NCBI RefSeq assembly: GCF_030027245.1
Contig: NZ_JASERT010000001.1
Span: 1,976,501-2,040,500, forward strand
Length of the DNA: 64,000 nucleotides
Source of the DNA: Asticcacaulis sp. EMRT-3
Lineage (GTDB): Bacteria; Pseudomonadota; Alphaproteobacteria; Caulobacterales; Caulobacteraceae
Reading direction: 5' to 3'
The notes beneath the pieces were generated by a model. That model saw nothing but the letters and a program-made list of their open reading frames with translations. It made no database searches and had not been told where the DNA came from. This document shows, piece after piece, positions 54,911-64,000 of this stretch (its first letter is position 1; the number at the start of each line of letters is the position of its first letter). A program made the translations under genes and the position numbers.

Positions 54911-56476
54911 TCAGCCCGCATCCTTGAATTCGCCAGCCGCGCCCTTTCTTTCGTCTTCCACCACGAGGCGCGGCACGGGCTGGCCGACCCCGTAAGCGCC
55001 CTTTTGCGGCAGCCACACCGAAAAGGCCGTATAGGTGGCGGGCGGCGCGGCGGGCAGGCTGGCTATATGGCTGTCCGCAGCCCCGCCTTTGGGCGCAGGC
55101 GGCGTGCGTTCGAGATGGGCCAGATCCTCATCGCTGAAACCATTGGCGCCGATGCTTTCGACCGCCAGTCCGCCGCGATGGCGGTTGACGATGTGCTTGA
55201 CGATGGCCAGACCCAGCCCCGTGCCCAGCCGGTCGCCCGATTTCTGGCCCTCGACACGGTAGAAGCGTTCGGCCAGTCGCGGCAGGTGTTCGCGGCGGAT
55301 GCCGGGGCCCTGATCGCGGATGGTGATGCAGGCATAATAGTCGTGCATATTGCGGTCGGGCCGCAGCAGAACCAGACGCGCCGCCTGCGGTTCGCACGGC
55401 GTGGCCGCGTCCTGAAGCCGCATGTCGAAGCGCACCTTCACACTGACCTCGCTGCCAATGGGAGCATATTTCAGGGCATTATCGACGAGATTCTGCACCA
55501 CCTGCACGATCTGATCGCGTTCGCCGGTAATCGGATAAAGACCGGGGCGCGGACTTTCCAGCTTCAGCCGCACCTTCTTCTGCTGGGCGATCACGGTCAG
55601 GCTGTCCACCACGTCGCTGACGGCCAGCACCAGATCGGTTTCGCCCGCAGGCGGCACATGCTCGTTCATCTCGATGCGCGACAGGGACAAAAGATCATTG
55701 ATCAGCCGCCCCATGCGCTCGGCCTGAGCCGCCATGATCGGCAGGAATTTCTCCCGCGCCATCTCGTCGTCACGCGCCGGGCCGCGCAGGGTTTCGATAA
55801 AGCCGCTGATCGAGGCCAGCGGCGTGCGCAGTTCGTGGCTGGCATTGGCCAGAAAATCGGCGCGCATCTTTTCCATGCGGCGCACATCGGTTTCATCGCG
55901 GATCACCACCACGGCCAGACGCTGAAAACTGGCCTCACCTTTCATGGCGCCATCGACCGGCAGGGGAGCGGCGAAGGCCCGCCAGAAGCGATCACGCGCG
56001 CCGCCATTGGTGTCGAAATCGACGCTGCCGGTCAGGCCGCCGAACAGGGCTTCATCGACGCATTCCAGCACTTCGGGATTGCGGATGGCGCTGACCAGAC
56101 TGCCGCCTTCGCCGCGAATCTGAAACGTGGCCTGCGCCGCCGCATTGGCGAACACGATCCAGCGCGCGGCGATGTCGTCCGGCTCATAACCGGCCACCAC
56201 CATGACCGGCTCAGGCAGGGCGCGCAGCACCTCCTGAAAGCTCGGCCCCTGCGGCTGCACCTTGACCAGCTTTTCCGGCGCCTTCAGCGCGGCGATGCGA
56301 TCTTCGGCGTCCGACGCCTGCACCACCGAACGGAACAGGGTGTAGGCGATCACCAGCAGGGCCACATAAACAATGAACGGCTGCAACTCGGCCACAAAAG
56401 CCATAGCGATCAGCACGGCCACGCCGATGACCGTGCTGAAGGGGATCACGTCCCAAAGAGAGCGCCGCTTCGTCAT
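54911..56476 (-). CDS. phoR: Phosphate sensor histidine kinase PhoR
   Basis: A 521-residue membrane kinase. Two membrane segments (about residues 10-50) are followed by a PAS-like region, the phosphoacceptor HELRTPL, and an ATPase domain with NALKYAP, DQGPGI and GTGLGLAIVK. The final 40 residues carry an unusual Pro/Ala-rich insertion before FSVWLP and a basic tail. ATG 56476 has AAGGG 5 bases upstream; an in-frame ATG at 56500 lacks one. It is the first gene of phoR-phoU-phoB. Confidence 0.94.
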   Translation of the reverse strand: MTKRRSLWDVIPFSTVIGVAVLIAMAFVAELQPFIVYVALLVIAYTLFRSVVQASDAEDRIAALKAPEKLVKVQPQGPSFQEVLRALPEPVMVVAGYEPDDIAARWIVFANAAAQATFQIRGEGGSLVSAIRNPEVLECVDEALFGGLTGSVDFDTNGGARDRFWRAFAAPLPVDGAMKGEASFQRLAVVVIRDETDVRRMEKMRADFLANASHELRTPLASISGFIETLRGPARDDEMAREKFLPIMAAQAERMGRLINDLLSLSRIEMNEHVPPAGETDLVLAVSDVVDSLTVIAQQKKVRLKLESPRPGLYPITGERDQIVQVVQNLVDNALKYAPIGSEVSVKVRFDMRLQDAATPCEPQAARLVLLRPDRNMHDYYACITIRDQGPGIRREHLPRLAERFYRVEGQKSGDRLGTGLGLAIVKHIVNRHRGGLAVESIGANGFSDEDLAHLERTPPAPKGGAADSHIASLPAAPPATYTAFSVWLPQKGAYGVGQPVPRLVVEDERKGAAGEFKDAG

Positions 56477-56574
56477 GAAGGCCCTTGTCGGTTTACGCAT
56501 AATGTTCAGAGAACAGCGTCATTAACCTGATACGGCGAAGATTGTGTGACGGGATCGTAAAGGGCCGGTTAAGT

Positions 56575-57852
56575 TTACGGCCGCACCTGACCATCGCCGC
56601 GCACCACATATTTGAAGGTGGTGAGCTGCTCGACCCCCACCGGGCCGCGCGCGTGCAGGCGGTCGGTGGAAATGCCGATTTCCGCGCCGAAACCGAACTC
56701 GCCGCCATCGGCATATTGCGTCGAGGCATTCCAGATCACGATGGCCGAATCGACCTCATTGAGGAAGGTTTCGGCAGCTTGCGCATCCTCGGTGATGATG
56801 GCTTCGGTATGGCCCGAACCATAGGTCTGGATATGGTTGATGGCCTCGGCTTCGTTCGCCACCACGCGCACCGACAGGATGGGCAGCAGATATTCGGTGC
56901 GCCAGTCCTCTTCGGTAGCCGGCTTCATCGAGGCGACGATAGCACGCGCCGCATCGTCGCCGCGCAGTTCGCAACCCTTCGCTTCCAGCGCCGCCGCAAT
57001 GTCGGGCAGCAGGGTTTGCGCCACCGCCTCGTCGATCAGCAGGGTTTCGGTGGCCCCGCATACCGAGACGCGGCGCATCTTGGCATTGACGACGATCTCG
57101 ACCGCTTTTTTGGCATCAGCGGCAGCGTGGACATAGGTGTGGTTCAGCCCTTCGAGATGGGCCAGAACCGCCACGCGCGCCTCGCGCTGCACGCGCTCGA
57201 CCAGTGAGCGCCCGCCGCGCGGAATGATCAGATTGATGGTGCGCTCAAGCCCGCCTAAGATCAGGCCCACGGCGTCGCGGTCGGAGGTCGGCACCAGTTG
57301 CACGCAAGATGCGGGCAGACCCGCCGCCCGGAAGCCGTCCTCAAAGGCCGCATAGATGGCCAGGGCCGAATTGAGCGCTTCCGAACCGGTGCGCAAAATG
57401 GCGGCGTTCGACGAGCGGATGCACAGGGCGGCGGCATCCGCGGTGACGTTGGGGCGGCTTTCATAGATGATGGCGATCACGCCAATCGGCGTGGTGACGC
57501 GGGCGATGTCGAGCCCATTGGGCCGCGTCCAGCGCGCCAGTTCGCGCCCGACCGGATCGGCCAGAGCCGCGACCTCTTCAAGGCCCTTGGCCATCGCCTC
57601 GACGCGCGCCGGATTAAGGATCAGGCGTTCGATCATGGCGTCGGTCAGGCCCTTATTGCGGGCAAAGGCCTGATCTTTTTCATTGGCGGCCAGAATTTCG
57701 GCTTCACGCGCCCGGATGGCTTTGGCGGCCTCGACAATGGCTTTCGTGCGCACATCTGGCCCGGCCAGACGCAGGGCTTCGGCCCCGGCCCTGGCTTTTT
57801 CCGCCATGCCGGTCATCAATTGCTGTAATGATAAGGCGCTCTGGTCGTCCAT
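56575..57852 (-). CDS. proA: Gamma-glutamyl phosphate reductase
   Basis: A 425-residue enzyme making glutamate-5-semialdehyde for proline synthesis. Motifs: VIAIIYESRPNVTADAAALCIRSSNA, LIIPRGGRSLVERV and the catalytic cysteine in RVSVCGATETLL. Downstream of proB, with a structured repeat between them that may weaken cotranscription. Confidence 0.96.
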   Translation of the reverse strand: MDDQSALSLQQLMTGMAEKARAGAEALRLAGPDVRTKAIVEAAKAIRAREAEILAANEKDQAFARNKGLTDAMIERLILNPARVEAMAKGLEEVAALADPVGRELARWTRPNGLDIARVTTPIGVIAIIYESRPNVTADAAALCIRSSNAAILRTGSEALNSALAIYAAFEDGFRAAGLPASCVQLVPTSDRDAVGLILGGLERTINLIIPRGGRSLVERVQREARVAVLAHLEGLNHTYVHAAADAKKAVEIVVNAKMRRVSVCGATETLLIDEAVAQTLLPDIAAALEAKGCELRGDDAARAIVASMKPATEEDWRTEYLLPILSVRVVANEAEAINHIQTYGSGHTEAIITEDAQAAETFLNEVDSAIVIWNASTQYADGGEFGFGAEIGISTDRLHARGPVGVEQLTTFKYVVRGDGQVRP

Positions 57853-58185
57853 GTCGAAATCCTTGTTACGCCGCGACTATATAGCGCAAAATCAGGAAAA
57901 TACGAGATGTTCCGTGTGAATATCGTTTGTTGTCATACCTCCCCACCTTTGGTGGGGAGGGGGACCGCGAGCCAACACAAGACTTCACCGCGCAAAGAAA
58001 GGCTCGTGGTGGTGGGGTTCTTCACTGACTTTCTGAAAATTAGAGAAGCAAAAACCCCCACCACCGCATCTCAGCCGCTTTGCGGCTTCGTGCGGTTCCC
58101 CTCCCCGGCAAGCCGGGGAGGTATAAGAAGAATTTTTGAATGTAATCAGAGTCGCTTCGGCATGATGAGTTTCTGAATGCGCCCC
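57853..58185. other. 333-base gap between proB and proA
   Basis: Mostly filled by the 190-base palindromic repeat at 57935-58124. No gene is visible. The short flanks would carry the proA ribosome site and any separate promoter. Confidence 0.7.
57935..58124. repeat. Palindromic element of the CCCCACCACCAC family, copy 3
   Basis: A 190-base inverted repeat starting ATACCTCCCC and ending GGGGAGGTAT. The left half reads GGGGAGGGGGACCGC...GTGGTGGTGGGG and the right half CCCCCACCACCGCATCTCAGC...GTGCGGTTCCCCTCCCC. The order of the halves is reversed compared with copy 1 at 21707, so the element occurs in both head-to-head and tail-to-tail forms. Confidence 0.8.
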
Positions 58186-59328
58186 CTACACCAAAGCCAT
58201 ATCGTCACGATGGATCACTTCATCGCCGGACGTGTAGCCCAGTATCCCCTCAATCTCCTGGCTGCCGTGGCCGCGAATGCTGAGAATGGCTTCGGACGAA
58301 TAGGTGACGATGCCGCGCGCGATTTCCGTGCCCGCAGGCGTGATGATCGATACGCTGTCGCCTTTTTCAAACGTGCCCGTCACCTCGACAATGCCTGAGG
58401 GCAGAAGCGATTTTCCATTACGCAGCGCCTTTACCGCGCCGTCGTCAAGCCTCAGCTTACCCGCCGGTTCCACCGTGCCGGCGATCCACGCCTTATAGGC
58501 GGCGCTCAAACTGGCCTGCGGCAGGAACAGCGTGTGTTTGCCCATCCGGGTCAGGGGGTGGGCAATGTCACCAAAGGCGATCAGGGTGGCGCAGCCCGCC
58601 GATCCGGCGATTTTGGCGGCGGCGATCTTGGTGGCCATGCCGCCCGTGCCGACGCCCGCCGCGAGATTGGCGCCGCCCGCCATCGCCTCAATCGACGCAT
58701 CCAGCTTTTCGACCACGGCCATATGCTGCGCATCCGGGTTGCGGCGTGGATCGTCCGTGTACAGACCATCAATATCGGACAACAGCACCAGCGCCTCGGC
58801 CCGCACCAGTTGCGCGGCGCGCGCCGCTAATCTGTCATTGTCGCCATAACGGATTTCTTCGGTCACCACCGTGTCGTTTTCATTGACGATGGGCACGCAA
58901 TCGAGGCCCAGCAGGGTGTCGATGGTGGCGCGGGCATTGAGCCAGCGGCGGCGTTTTTCGGTGTCTTCGCGCGTCAGCAAAACCTGCGCGGTTTTCAGGC
59001 CCACGGCGGCAAAGGCGGCGTCCCACGCGCTCATCAGCTTGGGCTGACCGGCGGCGGCGGCGGCCTGTTTTTCATCGAGTTTCAGCTTTTTGCGCGTGAG
59101 GCCGAGATAGCGCCGCCCCAGAGCCACCGCACCCGACGACACCAGCACGACGGCTTTTCCTTGCGCATGGAGCGCATCAATGTCGGTGGCCAGACCGCGC
59201 ATCCAGCCATCGCGCGTGTCACCCGAAGCGGCATCGACCACCAGGGCCGATCCGACCTTGATCGTGACGCGCGTGGCGGTGCGCAAAACGTCCGGCAGGC
59301 CCAGCGGCGAATTTACGGTATCCGACAT
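58186..59328 (-). CDS. proB: Glutamate 5-kinase with PUA domain
   Basis: A 380-residue kinase of the amino-acid kinase fold that starts proline synthesis. Motifs: [30 protein letters not shown] and [12 protein letters not shown]; residues about 285-370 form a PUA domain. Upstream of proA in the same direction and divergent from thrC. Confidence 0.95.
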   Translation of the reverse strand: MSDTVNSPLGLPDVLRTATRVTIKVGSALVVDAASGDTRDGWMRGLATDIDALHAQGKAVVLVSSGAVALGRRYLGLTRKKLKLDEKQAAAAAGQPKLMSAWDAAFAAVGLKTAQVLLTREDTEKRRRWLNARATIDTLLGLDCVPIVNENDTVVTEEIRYGDNDRLAARAAQLVRAEALVLLSDIDGLYTDDPRRNPDAQHMAVVEKLDASIEAMAGGANLAAGVGTGGMATKIAAAKIAGSAGCATLIAFGDIAHPLTRMGKHTLFLPQASLSAAYKAWIAGTVEPAGKLRLDDGAVKALRNGKSLLPSGIVEVTGTFEKGDSVSIITPAGTEIARGIVTYSSEAILSIRGHGSQEIEGILGYTSGDEVIHRDDMALV

Positions 59329-59479
59329 CTAAAGACTTTTCCTGACCGGCATAAAATGTTAGGGCGCGCTTTGAAAACTATCGCGCTTTTACCGGCAAAG
59401 GCCGAAGCTGCGCAAGCTGCAATCAGCCATGCGGGGCCTTAAGCTGTCTCAGAGCCCCGTCACAGGAAATGGTCATAAC

Positions 59480-60886
59480 ATGAACTATATCGGCACAAGA
59501 GGCTTTCACGAACCGCGTAGCTTTGCAGGCGCGCTGCTCGATGGCTTAGCCCCCGATGGCGGGCTCTATGTACCGCAAACCTATCCGAAGCCCGGTTTCG
59601 ACCTGGCCGCCAGCGCGGCGGGCGATTATGGCGCGCTGACCGAAAACCTGCTCAATCTGTTCGGCGTCGATGTGCTGGGGGCTGAGGCGGTCAAACTGGC
59701 GGCGGCGCGCACCAAGGCGGCCTTTCTGCGTGACGGTCAGACGCCGCTGACCCAGCTTGACGACAATCTGTGGCTGCTCGAACTTTATCACGGCCCGACG
59801 CTCGCCTTCAAAGACATGGCGATGCAGATGATCGCGCCGCTCACCGACGCGGCCCTGGCGCAGAACGGCGAAAAACTGACTCTGGTGACGGCCACGTCGG
59901 GCGATACAGGGGCCGCCGCTGTGCGCGCCTTTGCGGGATCAAAGCACGTCCGGCTGGTGGTCTTCCATCCGCTCGGCCGTGTGTCGCCGGTGCAGCGTTT
60001 GCAGATGACGACGGTGGAGGCCGATAATGTGCTCAATGTCGGCGTCGAGGGCGATTTCGACGACTGCCAGCGCATCGTCAAGCGCCTGCTCGGCGAAGCG
60101 AGTTTGAAAGAACGCGGCCTGATTTCCAGCGTCAATTCGATCAACTGGGGCCGTCTGCTGGGCCAGACGCCCTATTATCTGGCCGCGGCAGCAGCCAGCG
60201 GCGCGGATAAGCCCGATTTCGTGGTGCCGACCGGCAATTTCGGCGATGCGTTTGCGGGCTGGGTGGCGCGCAGGATCGGCGGTAATGTCGGCGATCTGCA
60301 CGCGGCGGTCAATTCCAATGACGCCCTGGCGATGGTGATCAATTCCGGCCACTATCTGCGCCGTCAGGCCGTGGAAACCGCCTCGGTGTCGATGGATGTG
60401 CAAGCCCCGTCCAATTTCGAGCGGCTGGTGTTTGAAGCCTCAGGCCGTCATGCGGCGGGCACGCAAAGCTTATTCAACGATTTCAACGCCACCGGTGATG
60501 TGCATCTGTCGCCCGATCTGCAAGCGTCTCTGCAAGCCGAGGTGAGCGCCAGCAAGGTCGATGAGGCCACCACCAAGGCGACGATCAAAACCGTTTATGA
60601 GCGCTATGGCAAGGTGATCTGCCCACACACGGCGGTGGCTGTGGCGGCGGCTTTTGAGCGCGGTTCGGCCTCAAGAAGCGAAGCGTCAGGCCAAAAATCT
60701 CATCAACCTCAAATCGCTCTGGCCACGGCCCATCCGGCCAAGTTTCCGGCTTTTGTCACCGATGCGCTCGGCTTCGCCCCCGAAGTGCCCGAAGCGATTG
60801 CCCGTCTGCACGGCCAGAAGGAAACCATTCAGGTCATTCGCAATGACGAATTCGCCGCGCTGGAAGTGGTCAAAAGTTTCGGTTAG
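59480..60886 (+). CDS. thrC: Threonine synthase
   Basis: A 468-residue PLP enzyme converting O-phosphohomoserine to threonine. The family start NYIGTRG, the PLP lysine in LAFKDMAMQ, ATSGDTGAAAVRAF and VPTGNFGDAFAGW are clear. A polar stretch ERGSASRSEASGQKSHQPQ (about residue 405) is less conserved than usual, before ATAHPAKFP. thrB lies 1.6 kb away on the other strand. Confidence 0.95.
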   Translation: MNYIGTRGFHEPRSFAGALLDGLAPDGGLYVPQTYPKPGFDLAASAAGDYGALTENLLNLFGVDVLGAEAVKLAAARTKAAFLRDGQTPLTQLDDNLWLLELYHGPTLAFKDMAMQMIAPLTDAALAQNGEKLTLVTATSGDTGAAAVRAFAGSKHVRLVVFHPLGRVSPVQRLQMTTVEADNVLNVGVEGDFDDCQRIVKRLLGEASLKERGLISSVNSINWGRLLGQTPYYLAAAAASGADKPDFVVPTGNFGDAFAGWVARRIGGNVGDLHAAVNSNDALAMVINSGHYLRRQAVETASVSMDVQAPSNFERLVFEASGRHAAGTQSLFNDFNATGDVHLSPDLQASLQAEVSASKVDEATTKATIKTVYERYGKVICPHTAVAVAAAFERGSASRSEASGQKSHQPQIALATAHPAKFPAFVTDALGFAPEVPEAIARLHGQKETIQVIRNDEFAALEVVKSFG

Positions 60887-60981
60887 GGCTTTCGGTTAAG
60901 CGTTTCATATCTGACATATTTCCCGCATAGTCTTGCCGGGATCGCTTGTTAAGCCTGCGACCTGATTATGGGAGCCTGTTC

Positions 60982-62535
60982 ATGCGTCATCATCTCTATC
61001 TCGGCTGCGCCCTGCTGGCCCTGACGACTTTCGCACCTACAGCCTTCGCCCAGATGGGCGGCGGCATGGGCGGTGAGGGCATGGGTGGCCAAGGCATGGG
61101 CGGAGGAGGCCGGGGCGGTGGCGGTCATCATCGTGGCGGCGGCCAGTCGGGCGATGCGCAAAAAGATGCCCCCCCGATAAACGCCATGCCTGCGCCCCCG
61201 CCGCAATTGCCGGTAGCCATGCGTCTGACCGGCGTGGTCAATATTATCGGCGAAAGCAAGGCGGGCTCGGATGTGACGCTCAACAGCGACAAGCCCGATG
61301 TGTCGGTCATCTTCATCAGCCGCGGCGGCAGCCTCACCTTGAAAAACGCCACCCTGACCAGCCACAGCACGGTATCCCTGCTCGATGACAGCCGGGGCAG
61401 CGGCCTCAATTCGGCCCTGTTGCTCAATGAAGGCAGCAGCGCAACTCTAACCGGCGGCAGCATCACCACCACGGGCTCCGGCGGCAATGCCGCCTTCGTG
61501 GTCGGGCCGCAATCGCGCCTTGACCTGCAAAACCTCACCATCACCACCCGCGCCGGCAATGCTTACGGCGTCGAGGCCAGCGCCGGGGCGCAGTTGAACG
61601 CCACGGGGCTCACCATCCACACCGAAGGCGATCAGTCGCCCGCCATCGCCAGCCAGGGTGGCGCGCCGATGACCCTGTCCAGCCTGATCCTGCATACGAT
61701 GGGCCCCAATTCACCGCTGGTACTGGCCGGTGGCGATATGACCGGCGACGGGCTGAAGGGCATGGCCGAACGTTCAGACGGTCTGGCTGTTGAGGGCGCG
61801 CACAAGATCAGCCTCAGCCATGCCGACCTGCAATCGGCCAACTATGCCGTTTCGGTATCCGGGGCCGAAACTCATGCCGGCGCGCCACGCGGCGCGGCGG
61901 GCCATGCGCACCCCGCCGGGGACGATCAGGACATGGACGGGCCGGATGCGCCTGCCGATGAGTCCACCGATCCCGATGCCGGCAAGGTGGTGCCGATTGA
62001 CAAGCTGCTGATTCCCGCGCCCGATGCCGCCGTGCACCGTGCCGAGCTTGATCTTCACGACAGCCATCTGGCGGGCAGCGAAGCCGCGCTTCTGGTCAGC
62101 AATGCCCGCGCCCATATCGTGCTGACAGGGGTCACCCTCGACAGCCCCGTCATCCTGCGCGCCGCCGCCGGACAGGGGGGCGAACTGGGCCGCAATGGCG
62201 GCGAGGCCGAGCTGGAGCTGCACGGCGAAACCCTGACCGGCGATTTCGCCACCGATGTGATTTCAAGCATCCGTGTCAGCCTGCTCGACCAGTCGCACCT
62301 GACCGGCAAAACCACAACCAATACCGATGTAACGCTTGACGCGGGCAGCGACTGGATCCTGCCCGGCGACACCCATGTCGGCAAGCTGGTCATCACGGGC
62401 ACGACCGCGCCCGATGCCATCAGCAATATCCAGTCGGGCGGCCACACCCTCTATTATGATCCGCACCGCAATCCGTGGCTGGCGCACAAGAGCTGGCCCC
62501 TGCCCGGTGGCGGTCAGCTCACACCGGACATCTAA
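60982..62535 (+). CDS. Exported beta-helix repeat protein of unknown function
   Basis: A 517-residue protein with a signal peptide (cleavage near AFAQ), a Gly/Met/His-rich low-complexity region (residues about 24-55), and then many short repeats of Ser/Thr/Asn/Gly with regular hydrophobic positions, the pattern of a right-handed beta-helix (pectate lyase-like or adhesin passenger). An acidic Asp/Pro-rich insert lies at about residues 313-335. No catalytic motif or C-terminal beta-barrel is visible. The ATG at 60982 follows GGGAG. Likely surface or periplasmic; role unknown. Confidence 0.7.
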   Translation: MRHHLYLGCALLALTTFAPTAFAQMGGGMGGEGMGGQGMGGGGRGGGGHHRGGGQSGDAQKDAPPINAMPAPPPQLPVAMRLTGVVNIIGESKAGSDVTLNSDKPDVSVIFISRGGSLTLKNATLTSHSTVSLLDDSRGSGLNSALLLNEGSSATLTGGSITTTGSGGNAAFVVGPQSRLDLQNLTITTRAGNAYGVEASAGAQLNATGLTIHTEGDQSPAIASQGGAPMTLSSLILHTMGPNSPLVLAGGDMTGDGLKGMAERSDGLAVEGAHKISLSHADLQSANYAVSVSGAETHAGAPRGAAGHAHPAGDDQDMDGPDAPADESTDPDAGKVVPIDKLLIPAPDAAVHRAELDLHDSHLAGSEAALLVSNARAHIVLTGVTLDSPVILRAAAGQGGELGRNGGEAELELHGETLTGDFATDVISSIRVSLLDQSHLTGKTTTNTDVTLDAGSDWILPGDTHVGKLVITGTTAPDAISNIQSGGHTLYYDPHRNPWLAHKSWPLPGGGQLTPDI

Positions 62536-63503
62536 ACTGTGAAATAGGCGTGACCGTCGCCGATACTGCGATGATAATCGAGACGGCGATAGAAGGCTTC
62601 CGGGTCTTTCGGCTTCACCACCCATGACGGATCGTGGTTGAGCAGATCATAAAGCCGCGTCAGGGTAAAGCGCACCGCCGAGCCGCGCGCCAGCAGGGGC
62701 AGGGCGGCAATCTCGGCTGCGGATAAGGGACGCGCGGCGTGATAGGCGCTGATGAAGGCCGCGATCATATCGGGTTCGGCCTGCCCGCCCGGCGTAAAGC
62801 CCCAGGCATTGAGCGCCACGGCCAGATCATAGGCGAAGCTGTCGGTGCAGGCATAATAATAGTCGATGACGCCGGTGACGAGGCCGTCATCGCTCATCAG
62901 CACATTGTCGGGAAAATAATCGGCGTGGATCGCGCCTGAGGGCAGGTTCTGCGGCCAGCTTTCACGCAAGACCGCCAGTTCGGTGCGAAACTCAGCCAGA
63001 ATATCAAGGGGGCGCGGCGAGGCGGTGGCCTTCGGTTCGCAGCGCGCGATCAGGTCTGGCCAGACCTGCGGCCCCATCGCATTGGCCTTGAAAACCGGAA
63101 AATCACCGCCCATCAGGTGCAGTTTCGCCAGATATTCACCGGCGGATGCGGCGTGGCGCGTATCGGGATTGCGCGGCCAGCGGCCCGGCAGCCATTTGAT
63201 CAGGGCGCAGGGCTTGCCATTGATCTCACCCAGCGCCTGACCATCGCGCCTGAGCGCAGGCCCCGGTGCCGGATAGCCTTTTTGGTCGAGATAGAGGGTG
63301 TAGTCCATGAACCACGGCAGGTCATCGATGGGCGTGGCCGCCTCGAACAGGGTCAGGGCGTAAAGCCCGCTGGTGGTCTGCACCTTGAAATTGGTGTTGG
63401 AAACGCCTTCCTCAATGCCTTCGAGATGCACCAGTTCGCCGATGTCGTAGGCGCGCAGATAGTTGCGGGCGTCCTCCGGCGACACTTGTGTAAAGACGGC
63501 CAT
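62532..63503 (-). CDS. thrB: Homoserine kinase ThrB
   Basis: A 323-residue enzyme of the aminoglycoside phosphotransferase fold that makes O-phosphohomoserine, the substrate of ThrC. Motifs: EGVSNTNF near the N terminus, the catalytic HADYFPDN and VIDYYYACTDSFAYDLAVALNAWGF. It overlaps the end of the beta-helix gene by 4 bases on the opposite strand. Confidence 0.94.
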   Translation of the reverse strand: MAVFTQVSPEDARNYLRAYDIGELVHLEGIEEGVSNTNFKVQTTSGLYALTLFEAATPIDDLPWFMDYTLYLDQKGYPAPGPALRRDGQALGEINGKPCALIKWLPGRWPRNPDTRHAASAGEYLAKLHLMGGDFPVFKANAMGPQVWPDLIARCEPKATASPRPLDILAEFRTELAVLRESWPQNLPSGAIHADYFPDNVLMSDDGLVTGVIDYYYACTDSFAYDLAVALNAWGFTPGGQAEPDMIAAFISAYHAARPLSAAEIAALPLLARGSAVRFTLTRLYDLLNHDPSWVVKPKDPEAFYRRLDYHRSIGDGHAYFTV

Positions 63504-63562
63504 GAAAAAGATACCTCAGGAATTGGCTGCGCCCGCAGCGCCGATGCGCGGCTTAAAGCAGG

Positions 63563-63598
63563 AAAGCCTGCCATAGTCGAGACTATAGCAGGCTTTTT
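63563..63598. terminator. Bidirectional hairpin terminator
   Basis: AAAGCCTGC (63563-63571) pairs with GCAGGCTTT (63588-63596) with an inner ATAGTC/GACTAT stem and a TTTTT tract on the plus strand. It lies between the glsB stop and the thrB start and ends the glsB transcript. Confidence 0.8.
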
Positions 63599-63637
63599 AG
63601 GCTTCGATAAAGCGGGCCGATTCCGGCAGGGCCGTCC

Positions 63638-63895
63638 TTAAACCGTCCGGTTGCGGTTAACCGCCCCGAACAGAAACAGAAGCACCACGGCGCCAAGCGT
63701 CGAGATCAGGATCGAACCGACAAAGCCGTAAAAGGCGATGCCCAGCAATCCGGCGATAAAACCGCCGATGACCGAGCCTAGCAGGCCGATGATCAGATTG
63801 CCGATCAGTCCGCCGCGTCCGCCGGTGATCATATGGGCCAGCCAGCCGGCAATGAGGCCGACCAACAGGGCGGCGATTAATCCATCCACATGCAT
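63638..63895 (-). CDS. GlsB/YeaQ/YmgE family membrane protein
   Basis: An 85-residue hydrophobic protein with three membrane segments and the glycine-rich GGRGGLIGNLIIGLLGSVIGGFI block of the family. These proteins are induced in stress and are abundant in the inner membrane; function unclear. A GGAGG site lies 7 bases before the ATG. Confidence 0.9.
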   Translation of the reverse strand: MHVDGLIAALLVGLIAGWLAHMITGGRGGLIGNLIIGLLGSVIGGFIAGLLGIAFYGFVGSILISTLGAVVLLFLFGAVNRNRTV

Positions 63896-64000
63896 AGCTT
63901 ATCCTCCAGTAAGATTGAACCTGAGCCGAGGCTACATCCTTGCGGCGTAAAAAGGCGATACGCTTCCGAAACCGCGAATGATGGGGATGCAGAGCCTGCC

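Noticed and set aside
55004..56530. 508-codon open frame opposite phoR
   Set aside because: Same reason: complete overlap with phoR and low-complexity composition.
60650..60720. Possible compensated frameshift in thrC near ERGSASRSEASG
   Set aside because: The frame continues into the conserved ATAHPAKFP block and the length is normal; a small variable insertion explains it.

Overview
The window is a 64 kb stretch of a high-GC bacterial chromosome that looks like an alphaproteobacterium, most likely Caulobacteraceae (an Asticcacaulis/Caulobacter-type genome). I base this on the set of proteins recognised (PhoR/PhoU/PhoB cluster, DUF3034 porin-like protein, truncated haemoglobin, SerB-SerA fusion, threonine dehydratase with ACT domain, KDO genes) and on several families of intergenic palindromic repeats. 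The genus is inference; no rRNA gene is present. No CRISPR array was seen.

Layout. 1-5.3 kb: end of priA, a DUF3144 gene, a secreted GH20 hexosaminidase facing a GntR regulator, and a tiny DUF3309 membrane protein. 5.3-9.4 kb: a peroxide-defence block (ahpF, ahpC, an AhpD-like protein) divergent from an oxyR with both redox cysteines. 9.4-24 kb: housekeeping genes (lipoprotein, Doc toxin/antitoxin, nadE, ilvA, FKBP lipoprotein, pgi, glycosyltransferase, queG, GST, CDF transporter, an HTH-citrate-synthase-like protein, uppP, an NDUFA9-type protein). 24.07-32.84 kb: a tRNA-Leu(CAG) gene followed by an 8.7 kb integrated element bounded by a duplicated tRNA 3' end. It carries a tRNA-type integrase, small HTH proteins, a second tyrosine recombinase coupled to an HTH/zinc-ribbon protein, and a complete type III restriction-modification pair (mod, res). 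33-38 kb: FUSC transporter-like protein, kdsD-kdsB-kdsA operon, DUF817 membrane protein. 38-40 kb: an extracytoplasmic module of DUF3034 outer-membrane protein, exported truncated haemoglobin and cytochrome c. 40-50 kb: PP2C phosphatase-kinase fusion, M1 peptidase, DEAD-box helicase, PilZ protein, moaB-moeA, kdgK. 50-64 kb: serB-serA fusion, hslO, phoB-phoU-phoR without pst genes, proBA, thrC, an exported beta-helix protein, thrB and a GlsB/YeaQ protein.

How the genes work together: three local amino-acid modules (serine, proline, threonine/isoleucine), a KDO module for lipopolysaccharide, an OxyR-AhpCF peroxide module, and a phosphate regulatory module. The parts most worth a second look are the tRNA-Leu island with paired integrase-arm-like repeats at both ends, the coupled HTH-zinc-ribbon/recombinase pair, the low-GC target-recognition segment inside mod, the exported haemoglobin/cytochrome/DUF3034 cluster, the SerB-SerA fusion, the HTH protein built on a citrate synthase fold without its catalytic histidines, and two families of dispersed palindromic repeats. 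No clearly unprecedented system could be proved from sequence alone.
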